Notes: generated by a model from the sequence alone, not told the origin. A stretch of 64,000 bases of DNA from Campanula takesimana (GCA_026119855.1 JAOWBW010001589.1:62001-126000), one strand, 5' to 3'. Counted from the stretch's first letter, positions 1 through 11,327 are shown. Numbers and translations: made by a program.

Positions 1-1
1 G

Positions 2-1930
2 GGGGTGTCTTGCAAAGGTAGCCGTACCTCCACCTAAAAAGGTGAAAATTGGGCCGAAAACTATTGATTGCATATTTATAGGGTATGCACATAATAGTAG
101 TGCTTATAGATTTCTTGTGTATGATTCAAAAATTGAAGATATACACAAGAATACTATAATGGAATCAATAAACGTGTCTTTCTTTGAGAATATATTCCCG
201 TGTAAATCAAGAAATGAGGCAAGCTCATCGACTAGGGTCATAGAGTCAATAGAAGAAGAACATGTACAAGAAGAAGAAGAAGAGGTGGAACCTCGACGGA
301 GCAAAAGAGCTAGGGTTGAAAAATCCTTTGGTCCGGAATTTCTAACCTATATGGTAGAAAGTGAACCACAAAGTTATAAAGAAGCTATTAGCTCTTCGGA
401 AGGACCTTTGTGGAAGGAAGCAATTAAAAGTGAAATTGATTCCATTTTGCAAAATCACACTTGGGAATTAGTGGATCTTCCTCCGGGAAGTAAACCACTA
501 GGATATAAGTGGATTTTCAAAAGAAAAATGAAAGCGGACGGAACAATTGACAAGTATAAGGCCCGTCTTGTAATTAAAGGTTATAGACAAAAAGAAGGCC
601 TAGACTATTTTGATACATATTCTCCCGTCACAAGAATAACATCAATAAGAGTTGTACTTGCAATTGCCGCTTTGAGAAATCTTGAAATACATCAAATGGA
701 TGTAAAAACGGCTTTTCTAAATGGAGATTTAGAAGAAGAAATTTACATGGAACAACCCGAGGGGTTTGTTGCACATGGACAAGAGAACAAGGTGTGCAAG
801 TTAGTAAAGTCATTATATGGCTTAAAACAAGCACCAAAACAATGGCATCAAAAATTTGATAACGCCATGATGCAAAGTGGATTTAAAATAAATGAATGTG
901 ACAAATGTGTCTATACTAAACCACGGAAAATGGCTATGTCATTTTGTGTCTTTATGTAGACGACATGCTTATCATTGGGAGTAATGATAAGATGATTAAA
1001 TCCACCAAAGACATGTTGAATTCAAAATTTGACATGAAGGATTTGGGCGTTGCGGACGTAATCCTTGGAGTTAAAATTTCTAGAATATCCAATGGACTTG
1101 TATTAAGTCAAACTCATTATGTGGATAAAATTCTTGAGAAATTTAGTAAGGATGACAATGGAATTGCGAGTACTCCGTTTGACCAAAATCTTCATCTTTC
1201 AAAGAATAGAGAAGATCCGGTGTCTCAATTAGAGTATTCAAGAATTATTGGAAGTCTAATGTACTTGATGAGTTGTACTCGGCCGGATATTGCTTATGCT
1301 GTGAGCAAACTGAGCCGGTATACTAGTAATCCTGGAACAAATCAATGGAAGGGTATAGTAAGAGTACTAAGGTACTTAAGATATACTCGTGATTTTGGAC
1401 TACACTACTATAGACATCCAGCGGTGATAGAAGGATATAGTGATGCTAATTGGATATCAGATATCAAAGACTCAAGGTCTACGAGCGGATATGTATTCAC
1501 ATTGGCAGGTGCAGCTATATCATGGAAATCTTCTAAGCAAACTGTTATAGCTAGATCAACCATGGAATCTGAGTTCATAGCATTAGATAAATGTGGTGAG
1601 GAAGCCGAATGGCTACGCCAATTTCTAAAAGATATTCCAAATTGGGATAAACCTGTGCCAGCAATTTGTATACATTGCGATAGCCAATCTGCGATTGGTA
1701 GGGCACAAAATCATATGTATAATGGTAAGTCTAGACATATACGTCGACGACATAATACCATTAAGCAACTAATTGCAACTGGTACCATATCTATTGACTA
1801 TGTAAAGTCAAAAGATAATTTGGCGGATCCGCTAACCAAAGGGTTAAGTAAAGAAGCGGTTGCAAAGTTGACATTGGGAATGGGATTAAAGCCTCTTGAT
1901 AAGTTAAACACAGCGGAAAACCCAACCTAG
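2..1930 (+). pseudogene. copia pol remnant: integrase end, reverse transcriptase, RNase H, frameshifted
   Basis: The first part (to 959) gives the integrase C-terminus, then the reverse transcriptase core with motifs WKEAIKSEID, KARLVIKGY, QMDVKTAFLNGDL and KSLYGLKQAP. The YVDD catalytic box appears only in another frame (from 944), so one or more small indels lie around 915-950. The second part carries the rest of reverse transcriptase and an RNase H with GYSDANW, STMESEF and the C-terminal ADPLTKGL motif, ending at 1930. Plant copia elements normally encode one polyprotein, so the frame change is read as inactivation rather than programmed shifting. There is no other frame break in the visible part. 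Confidence 0.9.
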
Positions 1931-2441
1931 TTGACTGGAGATCCCAAGATCTAGGTTCAAAAGGGACAACCTAACTGTTAAAAGACTTGTAGCGTCACTG
2001 TGGGGGTTACCCCATACCCATTCCTTAAAAGTGACATCCCGAGAGGAATGAGGTTAAGCCGTTGGCTTTTAATGATTCTTATGTGAAGTAAAATGGGTTA
2101 CTTAAAAGAATCACCTATGTGAGAAAGAAGTGTGGGCCGCTTTGAGAAGAATTATGTGAGGCTTAATTCTTAGACCTTCTCACAGAACCAGGCATTGTGC
2201 TCCAGGGCCATAATGGACACAGCTATGAGAGCTGAATTGCGTTAGGGCGATACCTGTGCAAAGTATATGATCGGCTACATAAAAAGCTAGCAGTTCAAGG
2301 ACATCGTGTCTACTGATTAGCGAGTAGAGTAAATATATCTTGCAAGGGAAGGTTCAAAGGGCAGACCCTACCTATCCTATGCAGGTTTTCGACTGCCGGA
2401 CTTTATCACCTATCCTCATGAATTTCCTTCATGTGGGGGAT
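1931..2441 (+). other. copia 3' non-coding tail and polypurine tract
   Basis: No coding potential was seen. This stretch links the RNase H stop to the LTR and ends in the purine-rich primer ATGTGGGGGA at 2431-2440, the expected plus-strand primer directly before the LTR. A 500-base untranslated tail is long for a copia element but not unusual. Confidence 0.7.
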
Positions 2442-3440
2442 TGTTGGGAAATAGTGTGGTTTTGAAGGAAATTATGCGGAATTTCCATAAGGGTAATTTT
2501 GTCCAACGACAAAATTGATTATGGTTTTGTGTTCTACTCCATGAGAAGAATGAAATCAAGTATTAATTTGTCCAAAATGGTTATTGGATGAATGAGATAT
2601 GAATGCTCAAAGTAAGTGGGTTGGAAAGTGAAAATGTGGATATCCCACATTGGAAGGGAAATGAACCTTTTGCTAGTATAAAGACTTGGACACTAGAGTA
2701 ATGTTCAAGACTAAGTAGCATAGAGGCTCTCTCTCGCGCGCAGGGGGGGGTGCAAATCAAATCCCAAATTTGGCTTGCGAGGTGCGTACTCGTGCATGGG
2801 CGCGTCCTGCGGACACGAATGTAGCACCGAAATGGCCTAGTCGGACCAACCCACCTTTTGGTAAATTTTTTGGTTTGTGAATCAAAAATAATGAGCAGTT
2901 TTTGATTTCTAACATTGTAACTGCCAAGTATCAATGGGTTAATTGCAGTCTTAATTTCGAGATTAAGTGCAGCAAATAAAAACTGAAAGATTCAAATTAA
3001 AACAGAGTTTTAATTTCGAGTTTAATGGCAGATTTCAGTTTCGGATTCTTGGCTTTGTGCAGCTATAAAAAGGAGTGTTCACAAACTGGATGAAACACAC
3101 TGAAAAAAAAAAACAATCTTCCTCCATCTTTCTTTTGCTGCATATTGTTCTGCGATTTCCTTGGACTCCTTGCATTGTTTAATAGTGGTGATTCTGTCCA
3201 AGCGCAATTCAGTTCGCCGGGAAACTTAGGTGCAAAGTGCCCCCGGTCCGCACGTTCTATCCTGGGAGGCTAGCGTCCCGACAAAACTCAAGCACAAGTG
3301 GTGAGGGGACGAATAAGTCTTAAGGAGACAGTAACCAACTGGGCTCGTGCAAACGACAATCGAATTTTACTTTCTGTATTTCCAGTTTATTGTTCAATTT
3401 ATTATTCTGTATTTGTTCTTTCTGTTGTAAATCACTAACA
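2442..3440 (+). repeat. copia 3' LTR, about 1 kb
   Basis: It starts TGTTGGGAA directly after the polypurine tract and most plausibly ends CACTAACA at 3440, giving TG...CA termini with the inverted pair TGTT/AACA. A TATA-like CTATAAAAAGG lies near 3060. The right boundary is inferred because the partner LTR is not in the window. Confidence 0.65.
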
Positions 3441-3779
3441 AGTTATCATCGACTCGTCGGAGAAAATGGAGGACGCCGGCAAGCACAAAACAAATCTATC
3501 TAGAAATTAAAGAACCTGCTATCAATAACCCATAATATATTCTTGTTCAGATACTGCTTTGTGTAGATTATGGAGAATGAAAACTTCATTTTGTCTTTTC
3601 ATGTTAGATTATAATAAAGTCATGTGCTCTGATTGCCTTCAATATTCTAGCAATTGAAGTGTGGAACTGCAAAATGGAAGATTTCCTTTTACCAAGAAAT
3701 CAAAAAATTAGTTCATACTAGTAATAAATAAGAAGCTATGAGAAAATCAAAAATAAGGGGAAACAAAGAGGGGAGTAAC
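3441..3779 (-). other. intron-like remainder of the farnesol kinase fragment
   Basis: This lies downstream of the donor at 3779 and is AT-rich. No second exon with the expected LVHI...GLVFMLCWPLFSS block was found before the copia LTR. The segment next to the LTR (3447-3530) is GC-richer and holds a short ATG-led frame; see findings. Confidence 0.5.
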
Positions 3780-4010
3780 CTGGTCAAAAATCCCTCTTTT
3801 GGCAGTCTCCTTCCAAATTCGAAGCAGCGACAGAGCAATTCCACCGGAAACCACGGTGGCGCAAACATCTGATACCACCGGATTTGTAGAAAACATTGCC
3901 TTTAAAGTCAATTTCCGGCGACCCAGATGAAGATTAACTACAATAAACCTTGAGCTACCAGAGAAATTCGAGGAAATTGTGCTGGGGCTACTCAATTTTG
4001 CATTTGCCCC
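3780..4010 (-). pseudogene. FOLK: farnesol kinase first-exon fragment
   Basis: On the minus strand the frame reads a serine-rich, transit-peptide-like leader, then KAMFSTNPVVSDVCATVV and ETAKRGIFDQ, followed by a splice donor (CAG|GTTACT) at 3780/3779. From memory the FOLK (At5g58560-type) family has the same N-terminal block ending GKRGIFDQ just before its first intron. No in-frame ATG exists: the frame closes at a stop near 4057, and the only nearby ATG (4003-4001) is out of frame. The kinase core exons are absent; the copia LTR begins about 340 bases downstream. A family-I MULE terminus lies directly upstream (4060-4218), so this is best read as a captured and truncated exon. A real gene split by copia, with the rest outside the window, is the alternative. 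Confidence 0.7.
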
Positions 4011-4059
4011 TAAAGTTATGATTAATATATGTAAAAGTTTTGATTGTAATATATGTTAA

Positions 4060-4218
4060 GTTACATGGACCGTCCCGTTAAAATTTTAACGGGGGTTAAA
4101 AATTAGTCTAAAAATCTTGTCAATCATAAGTACGCATGTCACATTTGATGTTTATTAAGTACGCGAGTCAAATTGATATATTGCACAAAGTACGCATGTC
4201 ACTTTCGCAATAAACTCG
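4060..4218. mobile_element. family-I MULE terminus (diverged, single end)
   Basis: The sequence ends GCAATAAACTCG at 4218 and contains, reading inward, the phrases AAGTACGCATGTCA, GCGAGTCAAATTGA, ACATTTGATGTTT and GTTAAAATTTTAACGGG. These match in order the right-hand termini at 15399 and 53292. It is the outer end of an element whose other end was lost when the copia element came in. It is more diverged than the other two copies. Confidence 0.7.
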
Positions 4219-4227
4219 GGGCTAAAC

Positions 4228-4515
4228 ATATTTTGGCCTTAAGAAGATGTATCACAGTAAGAGATTACCTCTCATTTAGGACGGAAGGAGTAGCACAGGA
4301 GCAAATAAATTTCTGTCGAAGTTAAGTCTACACACCATTCCTAAAGTTCAGCTCGAGCTCATACAATCTTAAGCTCAAATAAATCCTTAATCGTTCATAG
4401 CATATCGTGTTTAATTTGTGAACGTTTTTATTTTTCTTTAATTATTTGTTTCCGTTACATGCATTTTATTTGTGCAATCATAGTATGGCATAAGATATTT
4501 TTCTTACTTAGACTA
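4228..4515. other. AT-rich spacer
   Basis: A short Stowaway-like remnant lies at about 4255-4292 (ends GGACGGAAGGAGTA). Nothing else was recognised. Confidence 0.5.
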
Positions 4516-4523
4516 CATACAAT

Positions 4524-5208
4524 CAGTGGCGGACCTAGGGCTTCTGCTCAGCGGGTGCACTAATAACACTAAAAAAAATTGAAAAAAAATAACACTAAAA
4601 AATTAAGTTGTAGTTGTCTTTTACTCTATTACATATTATAAAATATCAACTTATATATTTATCTTTACGTGATCATAGGAAATTTTAAACGATATTTTTC
4701 ATTAAACTATAATTATCCGGTGTTTTAATAAAATATAATATGGAGGACAAAAAAAAGAAAGGGAAATCAAAATCTAACTATGATATAGTGTAAGTTTTGA
4801 AATTTTAGTAATTTTAAAGGTTTGGTTTTGAAAATAAAATTACTTTTTGAGACAAAAAAAAAATACTCTCATTTTATGACCAAAGTAATACATTCGAAAT
4901 AAAATTCATATCAACTAATAGTTATTCTAAATAAATTAAAAAAGGAAAATGAACTCTCAACCCAAAAGGCCAAATTAGAGGGGAAGCTTGTAATAAATAA
5001 TAGCAGTACTAAAAATGTCAATGCCATGACCCGAACATTAGCACTCTAGTTGGACTACTTAACTCTAACCATCTATGATAGGAATGCAATATGTTTGCAA
5101 GTGCACAATTATGTATATATATCATATGATATAATTTTTTTCTTGTTAAATCTAAAAAATTGACCAGGTGCACTTGCGCTCCCTTGTTATAGGGGAGGTC
5201 CGCCCCTG
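4524..5208. mobile_element. hAT-type non-autonomous element, 685 bp
   Basis: The termini are inverted: CAGTGGCGGACCTAGGG on the left, and CAGGGGCGGACCTCCCC when the right end is read on the minus strand. Eight-base target duplications flank it, CATACAAT (4516-4523) and CATGCAAT (5209-5216), 7 of 8 identical. The CAG...CTG termini and 8-bp duplication are hAT hallmarks. The interior is AT-rich without coding capacity. Confidence 0.85.
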
Positions 5209-5216
5209 CATGCAAT

Positions 5217-6139
5217 GGTTAGTTGAATAGGGTAGTTGAAAAGATTTAAGTTAGTTGAATGGGTGTAATGGGGAGTTGAAAGGGAGTTGGATTAATTTGG
5301 GGTTGAAGAGAAAAGGAAGTGGCCCGCCTTGGACACGCGACAGTCGTTGATTGTGCCGAACTGGGCGCGTGCGGCTCACCGCCAGACAAGGCGCGTGAGT
5401 CGCTGCGCTACCAGGTTTTTTTTTGTTTTTTGTTTTCTGATTGGTACACTTGTCACGCAATGGTTGGTTCTTGAGATTTTCGGATTTATTTTTCATCTCA
5501 ATTATTTTATTGCAAATTAGTTTTTTTTTTTTTCCCCGCCAAAATTCATGATTTTTTCCCTCTATAAATAGATGCAAGTTTCATTTGATTTGGATGCCGA
5601 ATAAAAACACCCTCTTTTCTCAATATAAATTTGTCAATTATCCTTCATTAACCCTTATTTTAAAAAATCAACATCTTTTTAGTGAAATAGATTTTAATAA
5701 TAATTATCGTCATTTCTCGTATTTATTTAATTGCAATTACAAAAAATTAATTAAGTGTAAAGTATTATTTTAAATATAAATAATAATAATTATTATTTTA
5801 CTAATCATAAAAATAAAGAATATAAATAAAATAAAAGTAGTGGGACATAGGATGATGAGTTGGAATGTGGTTGAATTTAATTAAACCCAACCATTGTAGG
5901 TAGTTGAATTATTAGGTGGGAGATAGAGAAGATGATGTGGAGTGTTAAAGTGGTAGTTGAATGGGTAATGGTAGTTGAAACCATCGTAGATAGCCTTACA
6001 TATGCAATATCTATATCTAAATGGGAAAACAAAAACGATATTCATTATGGAAGGGAAGAAATAATCAAACTGCGCATACACATTTCAATACCGATGGGTT
6101 ACCAACCGAGTACAGATTTTATGTACCACTAGTAATCAA
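5217..6139. other. unassigned repetitive spacer
   Basis: The phrase TAGTTGAATGGG and variants recur near both ends (5220-5290 and 5925-5975) in the same orientation. A GC-rich island (5325-5405) with ACACGCGACAGTCGTTGATT sits between. No inverted ends, target duplication or coding region could be defined. It may be an old element. Confidence 0.4.
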
Positions 6140-6277
6140 ACAGTTCATAGTTATTAGAATTGACATTAAAAGTCAAAGTTCACTAGAATGATTAGATCGT
6201 CGTCAATGGTTGGTCAAAGTTTATTTTTGTTGACTGTTAAAAGTCAAAATGTGACTATCTTTCTGGGATAGAGGGAG
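6140..6277. mobile_element. Stowaway-type MITE, right part only
   Basis: The right end (TTTGGTCAAAG-like phrase, GTTGACTGTTAAAAGTCAAAATG, ...GGGATAGAGGGAG, then TA) is the same family as the complete copy at 20891-21148. The matching left terminus is missing. Confidence 0.6.
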
Positions 6278-6709
6278 TATTATCTAAGCATAAAAATTGT
6301 TAAATTACAAGTGATAACCCTACTTTTCCATCGGCACCTTCTACTCCCTACTTTTCACTTTATTTATTTTTGTTGTAGGACCAAACAGAATGGGTCAAGG
6401 ACATGTGGAAGGGCCATGATGCTCATGAAAGTTATTCAATAGTCAGGCCCACACACTAATATTTAAACCCACTTTTACAAAACTTTAATTATAGTTGGGC
6501 TAATGGTCTAATAAAAAAAAAAGAGTTCGTAATTGAGTCAAAATTTAGGCTGGGCTTTGCGTGTTTGATGCAGGGCTTTTTGACACTTTACGTGAAAGAA
6601 TTAGATATGAAAGAAAATTAAACAAGTACGGAATTAAAATTAAATAAATTTATCTAAATTCGAACCCTTCTAAAGTAAAGGTTGAAGTCTGGTAGAGCCC
6701 ATTTTTATG
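6278..6709. other. spacer without recognised features
   Basis: AT-rich, no gene or element boundary was seen. Confidence 0.5.
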
Positions 6710-6717
6710 CTTTGTAG

Positions 6718-7346
6718 TAGGGAAGCCAAACCGAACCGGAACCGTCAATCCGGACTGGAACCGGAACCGAAAAGCCCGGAACCGCATTGAACTTTGACGA
6801 AAACCGGAACCGTGTGAATCGGAACCGTTTGTAACACAGGCCAGTTCTGGTTCATCCCCTCTGAAAATCGTGAAACCGGCGGTTCCGAACCGCCATGAAC
6901 CGCCTAGCCTTAAACGGAACCGTTAGAAAACCATCAAAAATCATTAGATTTCTAACAGTTTTCATCAGAATTAACCGAAACTAATGGAAAGTTGACAAGA
7001 AAATTTGAGTTTTGACTATTATAGCAAATTCAGTGATATAATAATAATAAAAATTTGTTGAGTATAATAAAAGAAAAGAGGGACGGACATCTTTAATTAA
7101 CATTTTTTTTATACCTTTTTGTGATAAAATGCGGCAATAAAATATTATTATAGTTGTTTTTTGTTTTACAAAAAATTAGATTTTTTTTTTAAAAAAAGAA
7201 AGCTGTGGACCGGTGGTTCCAACCGTGAACCGCCGCTTCCGAACCGTAACCGTAACCAGAAGAGAAACGGTTCAGTTACGGTTCAAACTTTTCCAAACCG
7301 AAACCAGCGGTTCTAAACCGGAACCGTAACCGGAACAACATCCCTA
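6718..7346. mobile_element. hAT-type MITE rich in AACCGG-like phrases, 629 bp
   Basis: The ends are TAGGGAAG (left) and CATCCCTA (right), short inverted termini. They are flanked by CTTTGTAG (6710-6717) and CTTTATAG (7347-7354), an 8-bp duplication with 7 of 8 matching. The first 200 and last 140 bases consist of dense degenerate GAACCGGAACCG repeats in opposite orientations, probably subterminal binding sites. The centre is AT-rich. Confidence 0.8.
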
Positions 7347-7635
7347 CTTTATAGATCCATCAAATATGAAGTAGGGTAAAAAGTAGTCATTTAAATGTCT
7401 AATTGCATTTTATGAACGTACGCAGGGATTCCTTCTATCAAGAGTGAGTGAGCTCCGAAGGAGATCGGGAACGGGAAATCTGGATCCCAAGAGTGAGTGA
7501 GCCACGAAGTGTATCAGGAACGAGAAAGATAGGCAGCTCCTGAATTCATTAAACTGCGAAACATTAGACTGCAGTCAGCCGCTTCCCCCTAATTAAGTCG
7601 TTTAGAGTTTAGAGTAAAGTAAAAGACAAAATATT
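7347..7635. other. spacer with a short direct repeat
   Basis: AAGAGTGAGTGAGC occurs at about 7439 and 7489. No gene was seen. Confidence 0.4.
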
Positions 7636-7637
7636 GT

Positions 7638-8445
7638 GTCAGACGGTCTCATGTATAAAACGGGTTTCCTTGAGAGAAAAATGGTTTGCCCCTATGGCTG
7701 GGGCTGGGAAAGACCATTTCCTCTCTCGTTGAGCACACCCCATAGTTATAAATCCCGTCCCCTACCTACCGGCAGCTACGTCCCGTCCCAGTCGAAAATC
7801 GGTGCGGTACTGGCATAATTCCGTCCCAGTTTTTGTACCGCCCTGAACCGCCACGTACCGTCCAAACCGGTCCGTACCAGAACGAACCGGGCGAAATGGT
7901 TGTCCCGGTCGGTACGCGAAAAGAAAGACTTATAAACCAATATTTAATTGTCGGATCTAATATAAATATATTCAAACTTGAGTTTTATATATATATATAT
8001 ATAAAAAACTATGCCCTAGATTTATACTTCACGATTAATCAACATCCATTCACCACAATAGAACTTTCAAGGTCATTAAGTCGCTAAACAGGAACAAACC
8101 AGCCTGTGTAGTCAAAGAAATTGAAGCTGCAGATCAGTAATTTGTAAGCAATCTAGACTAAACTTATGCTAGTATTGGTATAGTTTGATGATAAAATACA
8201 AGCTTCTGTAATTTTTTGTTGAACATATGTTATATATATAATTATCTTAAAAATTATTAAAAAGTGCGGTAAATCCGGTATGGTACACCAGTACGTTCCG
8301 GTACCAGTACGTCCCATCCCAATGGCAAAACTGGTGCGCTGTCCGAAACGGTATTTATAACTATGGCACACCCAAAAAATCAAGAGGCTAGAGCCAATAG
8401 TGGCGAAGAAGGCGACAGGACTCGTCTCGTACATGAGACGGCCTT
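7638..8445. mobile_element. small MITE (GACGGTCTCATGTA termini) interrupted by a hAT element
   Basis: The left end GTCAGACGGTCTCATGTA and the right end, read on the minus strand as GTAAGGCCGTCTCATGTA, are inverted copies. The element is split by the hAT insertion at 7741-8365. Rejoined it would be about 175 bp. A related copy lies at 51251-51362. The target duplication was not resolved. Confidence 0.55.
7741..8365. mobile_element. hAT-type non-autonomous element, 625 bp
   Basis: The ends are CATAGTTATAAATCCCGTCC and (right) GACGG-like GTATTTATAACTATG, inverted to each other. A perfect 8-bp duplication GCACACCC flanks it (7733-7740 and 8366-8373). Subterminal regions are rich in GGTACG/CCGGTACC phrases. 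It lies within the smaller MITE at 7638-8445, giving a two-level nest. Confidence 0.9.
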
Positions 8446-8605
8446 ACAAGAGGCTTCCTCAAAGCAAAATTGAAAAATATATACGTATTTGATTTGTTTC
8501 AGTTTTACTCACATAGGCACAATTTTGCTCAAGGATTTGTGTGAAAATCCGCTAATCATTACAAGTGCGGTGCGAAGTTTTGTCACCATTTTGGTGTAAG
8601 TTGTA

Positions 8606-8863
8606 CTCCCTCTCTTCCAAAATAAATTTCCATTTTCTAAATTTTTTAATCCAAAAATGAACGTTTTCTCGAAAATAACTTTGTTTTTAAATGTTTGTTT
8701 ACCAATTTTTTTTTTCAATATTATCATTATACTTTCAAAAAAATAATAAAAATCACTCTTCTCTTTATATGAATTTTTGTCACTAAATTATATATATAGT
8801 AAAGACTTTTATATATTTTTTAATATAAAATTTAAAAATTCATTTAAGGACGAAAGGAGGGAG
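8606..8863. mobile_element. Stowaway-type MITE
   Basis: CTCCCTCTCTTCC at the left and CGAAAGGAGGGAG at the right form the inverted termini, each next to TA (8604-8605, 8864-8865). Confidence 0.75.
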
Positions 8864-8924
8864 TAGTTCTTTCAGAAATTTCTTCATATGGCAAGAAAAA
8901 GGATAAATAATTGACAAATTGAGG

Positions 8925-9556
8925 CATAGTATAAATTCCATCCTGTTCCGGTTTGTTCTAACCTGAATGCACCGTTTTGATTAAAAAAACATTGCGGAAT
9001 GAGCTAAATTCCGTTAAGTTTTATAATCCGGCCTGCACCGGCTTGTTCTGGCCGAATCGGTTTATTCCGGTCTAAACCGACCGAGAAGGGCGTGTTCCGC
9101 CTGCGATGAAAAAGTGACAATTTAAACTCATTTTAAATGAAGAGTGTGAGTCAAGATGGTATAAAATTGATGGTTGAACAATTTTTTATTTAAAAGATTG
9201 CTTGATCTAAAGTAAACATCATCAAGATGCATTTATAACTATAGAAATATGACAAACTCATTTCAAAGAAACAATTTTTTTATTATATTCATGTTTATAT
9301 CTTTAAAAACAAAGTTATATACTAGATATTTAATGGAAAAATAGCATGATGTAATAAGATTTCATTAATAAATGTCTACATTTATTATAAAATATACTGA
9401 AAAAGTGCGGTAAACCTTTCAGTGCCCTGGTACGTTACAGAATCGATATATCTTGTTTCAATGGCAAAACCGGCGTAGACGAGAAAGACGGTATTTATAA
9501 CTATTGTTTCAATGGCAAACCCGGCGTAGACGAGAAAGACGGTATTTATAACTATA
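8925..9556. mobile_element. hAT-type element, sister of the copy at 7741, with duplicated end
   Basis: The left end CATAGTATAAATTCC and right end GGTATTTATAACTATA match the 7741-8365 element. The flanks AATTGAGG (8917-8924) and AGTTGAGG (9557-9564) form an 8-bp duplication (7 of 8). The right terminal 51 bases occur twice in tandem (9454-9504 and 9505-9555), with only the outer copy next to the duplication. Confidence 0.85.
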
Positions 9557-9576
9557 AGTTGAGGGCTTCCAGACTA

Positions 9577-9840
9577 TTCCCTTCATCCCACCTCACTTGA
9601 CACCCAATAGGTGGGTACAATAACTAAAGAAAAATAATAAAATAAGAAAAATGTGTGGTAGAAATGAGTGAGGTAAATAGTAGTGTTGTTTGAATAAATT
9701 GAGTGGTGAAAATGAAGAGAGAGAATGAGTGGTGGGGTAGAGTGAATATAAAAATATAAAGGGTATACTATTTTAGAAAGTGTCGAGTGAGCTGAGACGA
9801 ACTAAAATAAAAATAAATGTAAAGTGAGTTGGGACAGAAG
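9577..9840. mobile_element. Stowaway-like MITE
   Basis: The left TTCCCTTCATCCCACCTCACTT and the right, read on the minus strand as CTTCTGTCCCAACTCACTTT, are inverted. Each is bordered by TA (9575-9576, 9841-9842). Confidence 0.7.
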
Positions 9841-9863
9841 TATATCTAAAAGCCAAATCCAAA

Positions 9864-10036
9864 GAATCTATTATCCGTGATAATCTCATGGAGTGAGGTT
9901 GTTACTTATTTTAAGAAAAAAACCACAAGTCATTAGAAATAAGTGAAAACATTTCTAGTGAAAACAAACGAGCACAGTGTAACATTTGTTAGGGTTCTAT
10001 TATCCGTGATAATCTCATTGAGTGAGTTTGTTACTC
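9864..10036 (+). repeat. 40-base direct repeat, 128 bases apart
   Basis: TCTATTATCCGTGATAATCT and the following 20 bases occur at about 9867 and 9995, differing at about two positions. There is no obvious element boundary. The embedded ATCCGTGATAAT may be a local tandem duplication remnant. Confidence 0.6.
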
Positions 10037-10890
10037 TTTATTTCTGTACCAAGATCTGTCTTAAATAAATGCCATACTATTATTTTGATTTATTGAAAAT
10101 GAATATCACATTTTAAAAATAAAATTAAGTTATAAAATTTGGTGATCTTCTTAAAAGTTTTTTTTTTTGTACCCCCTTATAAAAAAAAAAAAAAAAAAGA
10201 GAGATACTTAAAGAAACATAGCAAAAATCTTTGAATGGCTGACTTAACAACTTTAACATTTATTTCAAAAATACTAAATAAATCGAATGAGTAATTTCAA
10301 TCTATTGGAACCTATTTATAAACCCTAATTCCCCTATTCTTTGCGGTATTGATTTATGAATCAGTGGGTCACTGTGTGTCGATTATGTATCGGGTCAGGC
10401 TTTTGGATTCGGGTCATTACACCAAGTCCATGCTTATGACTTCTATAGAATTGAGATTATAGACATTTCATAAAATCAACAACGAAGCTAGAAAATTTTC
10501 AAGAAAAGGAATGTTACTTCACTAGCTAAAATGGAATAAAAAAAAAATAATGCATTTTTTTACACATGAAAAAACTAATTTTAATAAATTGCACTAATCT
10601 TCAACAGAATACTAATTCGTTTAACGTGACAAAAATGAAATGGATGATTACTTTTGATGAGGCAATGCTCGGGGCACAAAAGAAGTTTACAAAATGATGA
10701 ATAAAAAATGAATGAGGTGTTGGTTGATCGGTTGTGGACCCGGCACACTCTAATTAAAGCAGCAATAAAAATCATAACACCTCATTTTATGACCCAAATT
10801 TTGTAATTTTTTTTGTAACTTTATATTTACCGTTTTTAATGTCATGTCTAAAGTTTGATGATTAAATGCAGTTAGGCCCAAAAGAGTATA
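10037..10890. other. AT-rich spacer
   Basis: It holds homopolymer tracts (10160-10198). No gene or element end was seen. Confidence 0.5.
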
Positions 10891-11327
10891 CTCCATCCGT
10901 CTCATTTGAAGCTTTACCAATTACCCAAATGGGTGTCTCGTTAAAAAAAGCTTTACCATTTCTTAAAATGGTAAGTTGCAACAATTTGCCCTTTTGGGCA
11001 TTCCATTTAAGTTGCAACAATGCCAAATAAGGAAACTCTTTAGTACTTTTATAATCATCCACTCATTCTCTCTCTTCCTCCTAACCACTCATTATTCTCC
11101 ACTCATTCTCTCTCTTCCTCCCAACCACTAATTATTCTCATTTCTTAATTTTTGTGCTTCCCCTTCCATGTTGCAACTTACTCAGAACGGAGGGAATATT
11201 AAAATTGGAGGCCCCACATGTCATACCCACTAACTTATTCCCTCTCACAATCCTTTTTACACTCATCACTTGCTATAATTTGCGTGCCATCACCAAAATA
11301 GTGAAACTTCAAATGAGACGGAGGGAG
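10891..11327. mobile_element. Stowaway-type MITE, 437 bp
   Basis: Left CTCCATCCGTCTCATTTGAA and right, read on the minus strand as CTCCCTCCGTCTCATTTGAA, are near-perfect inverted ends flanked by TA. It contains an internal 50-base duplication of CACTCATTCTCTCTCTTCCTC (about 11060 and 11100). Confidence 0.8.

Larger units (their letters stand above)
1..3440 (+). mobile_element. Ty1/copia retrotransposon, 3' half (5' part outside window)
   Basis: The window opens inside the end of a copia integrase and runs through reverse transcriptase, RNase H, a 510-base non-coding tail, a polypurine tract (2431-2440, ending in GGGGGA) and a 3' LTR. The order integrase, reverse transcriptase, RNase H is diagnostic of Ty1/copia rather than Gypsy elements. 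The left end and left target duplication lie outside the window. It abuts the farnesol-kinase-like fragment at 3780-4010 and probably inserted into, or recombined with, the MULE-type element that carries it. Confidence 0.9.

Noticed and set aside
915..959. programmed frameshift in the copia pol
   Set aside because: Plant copia elements use one frame and no slippery site was seen; it is simpler as a mutation.
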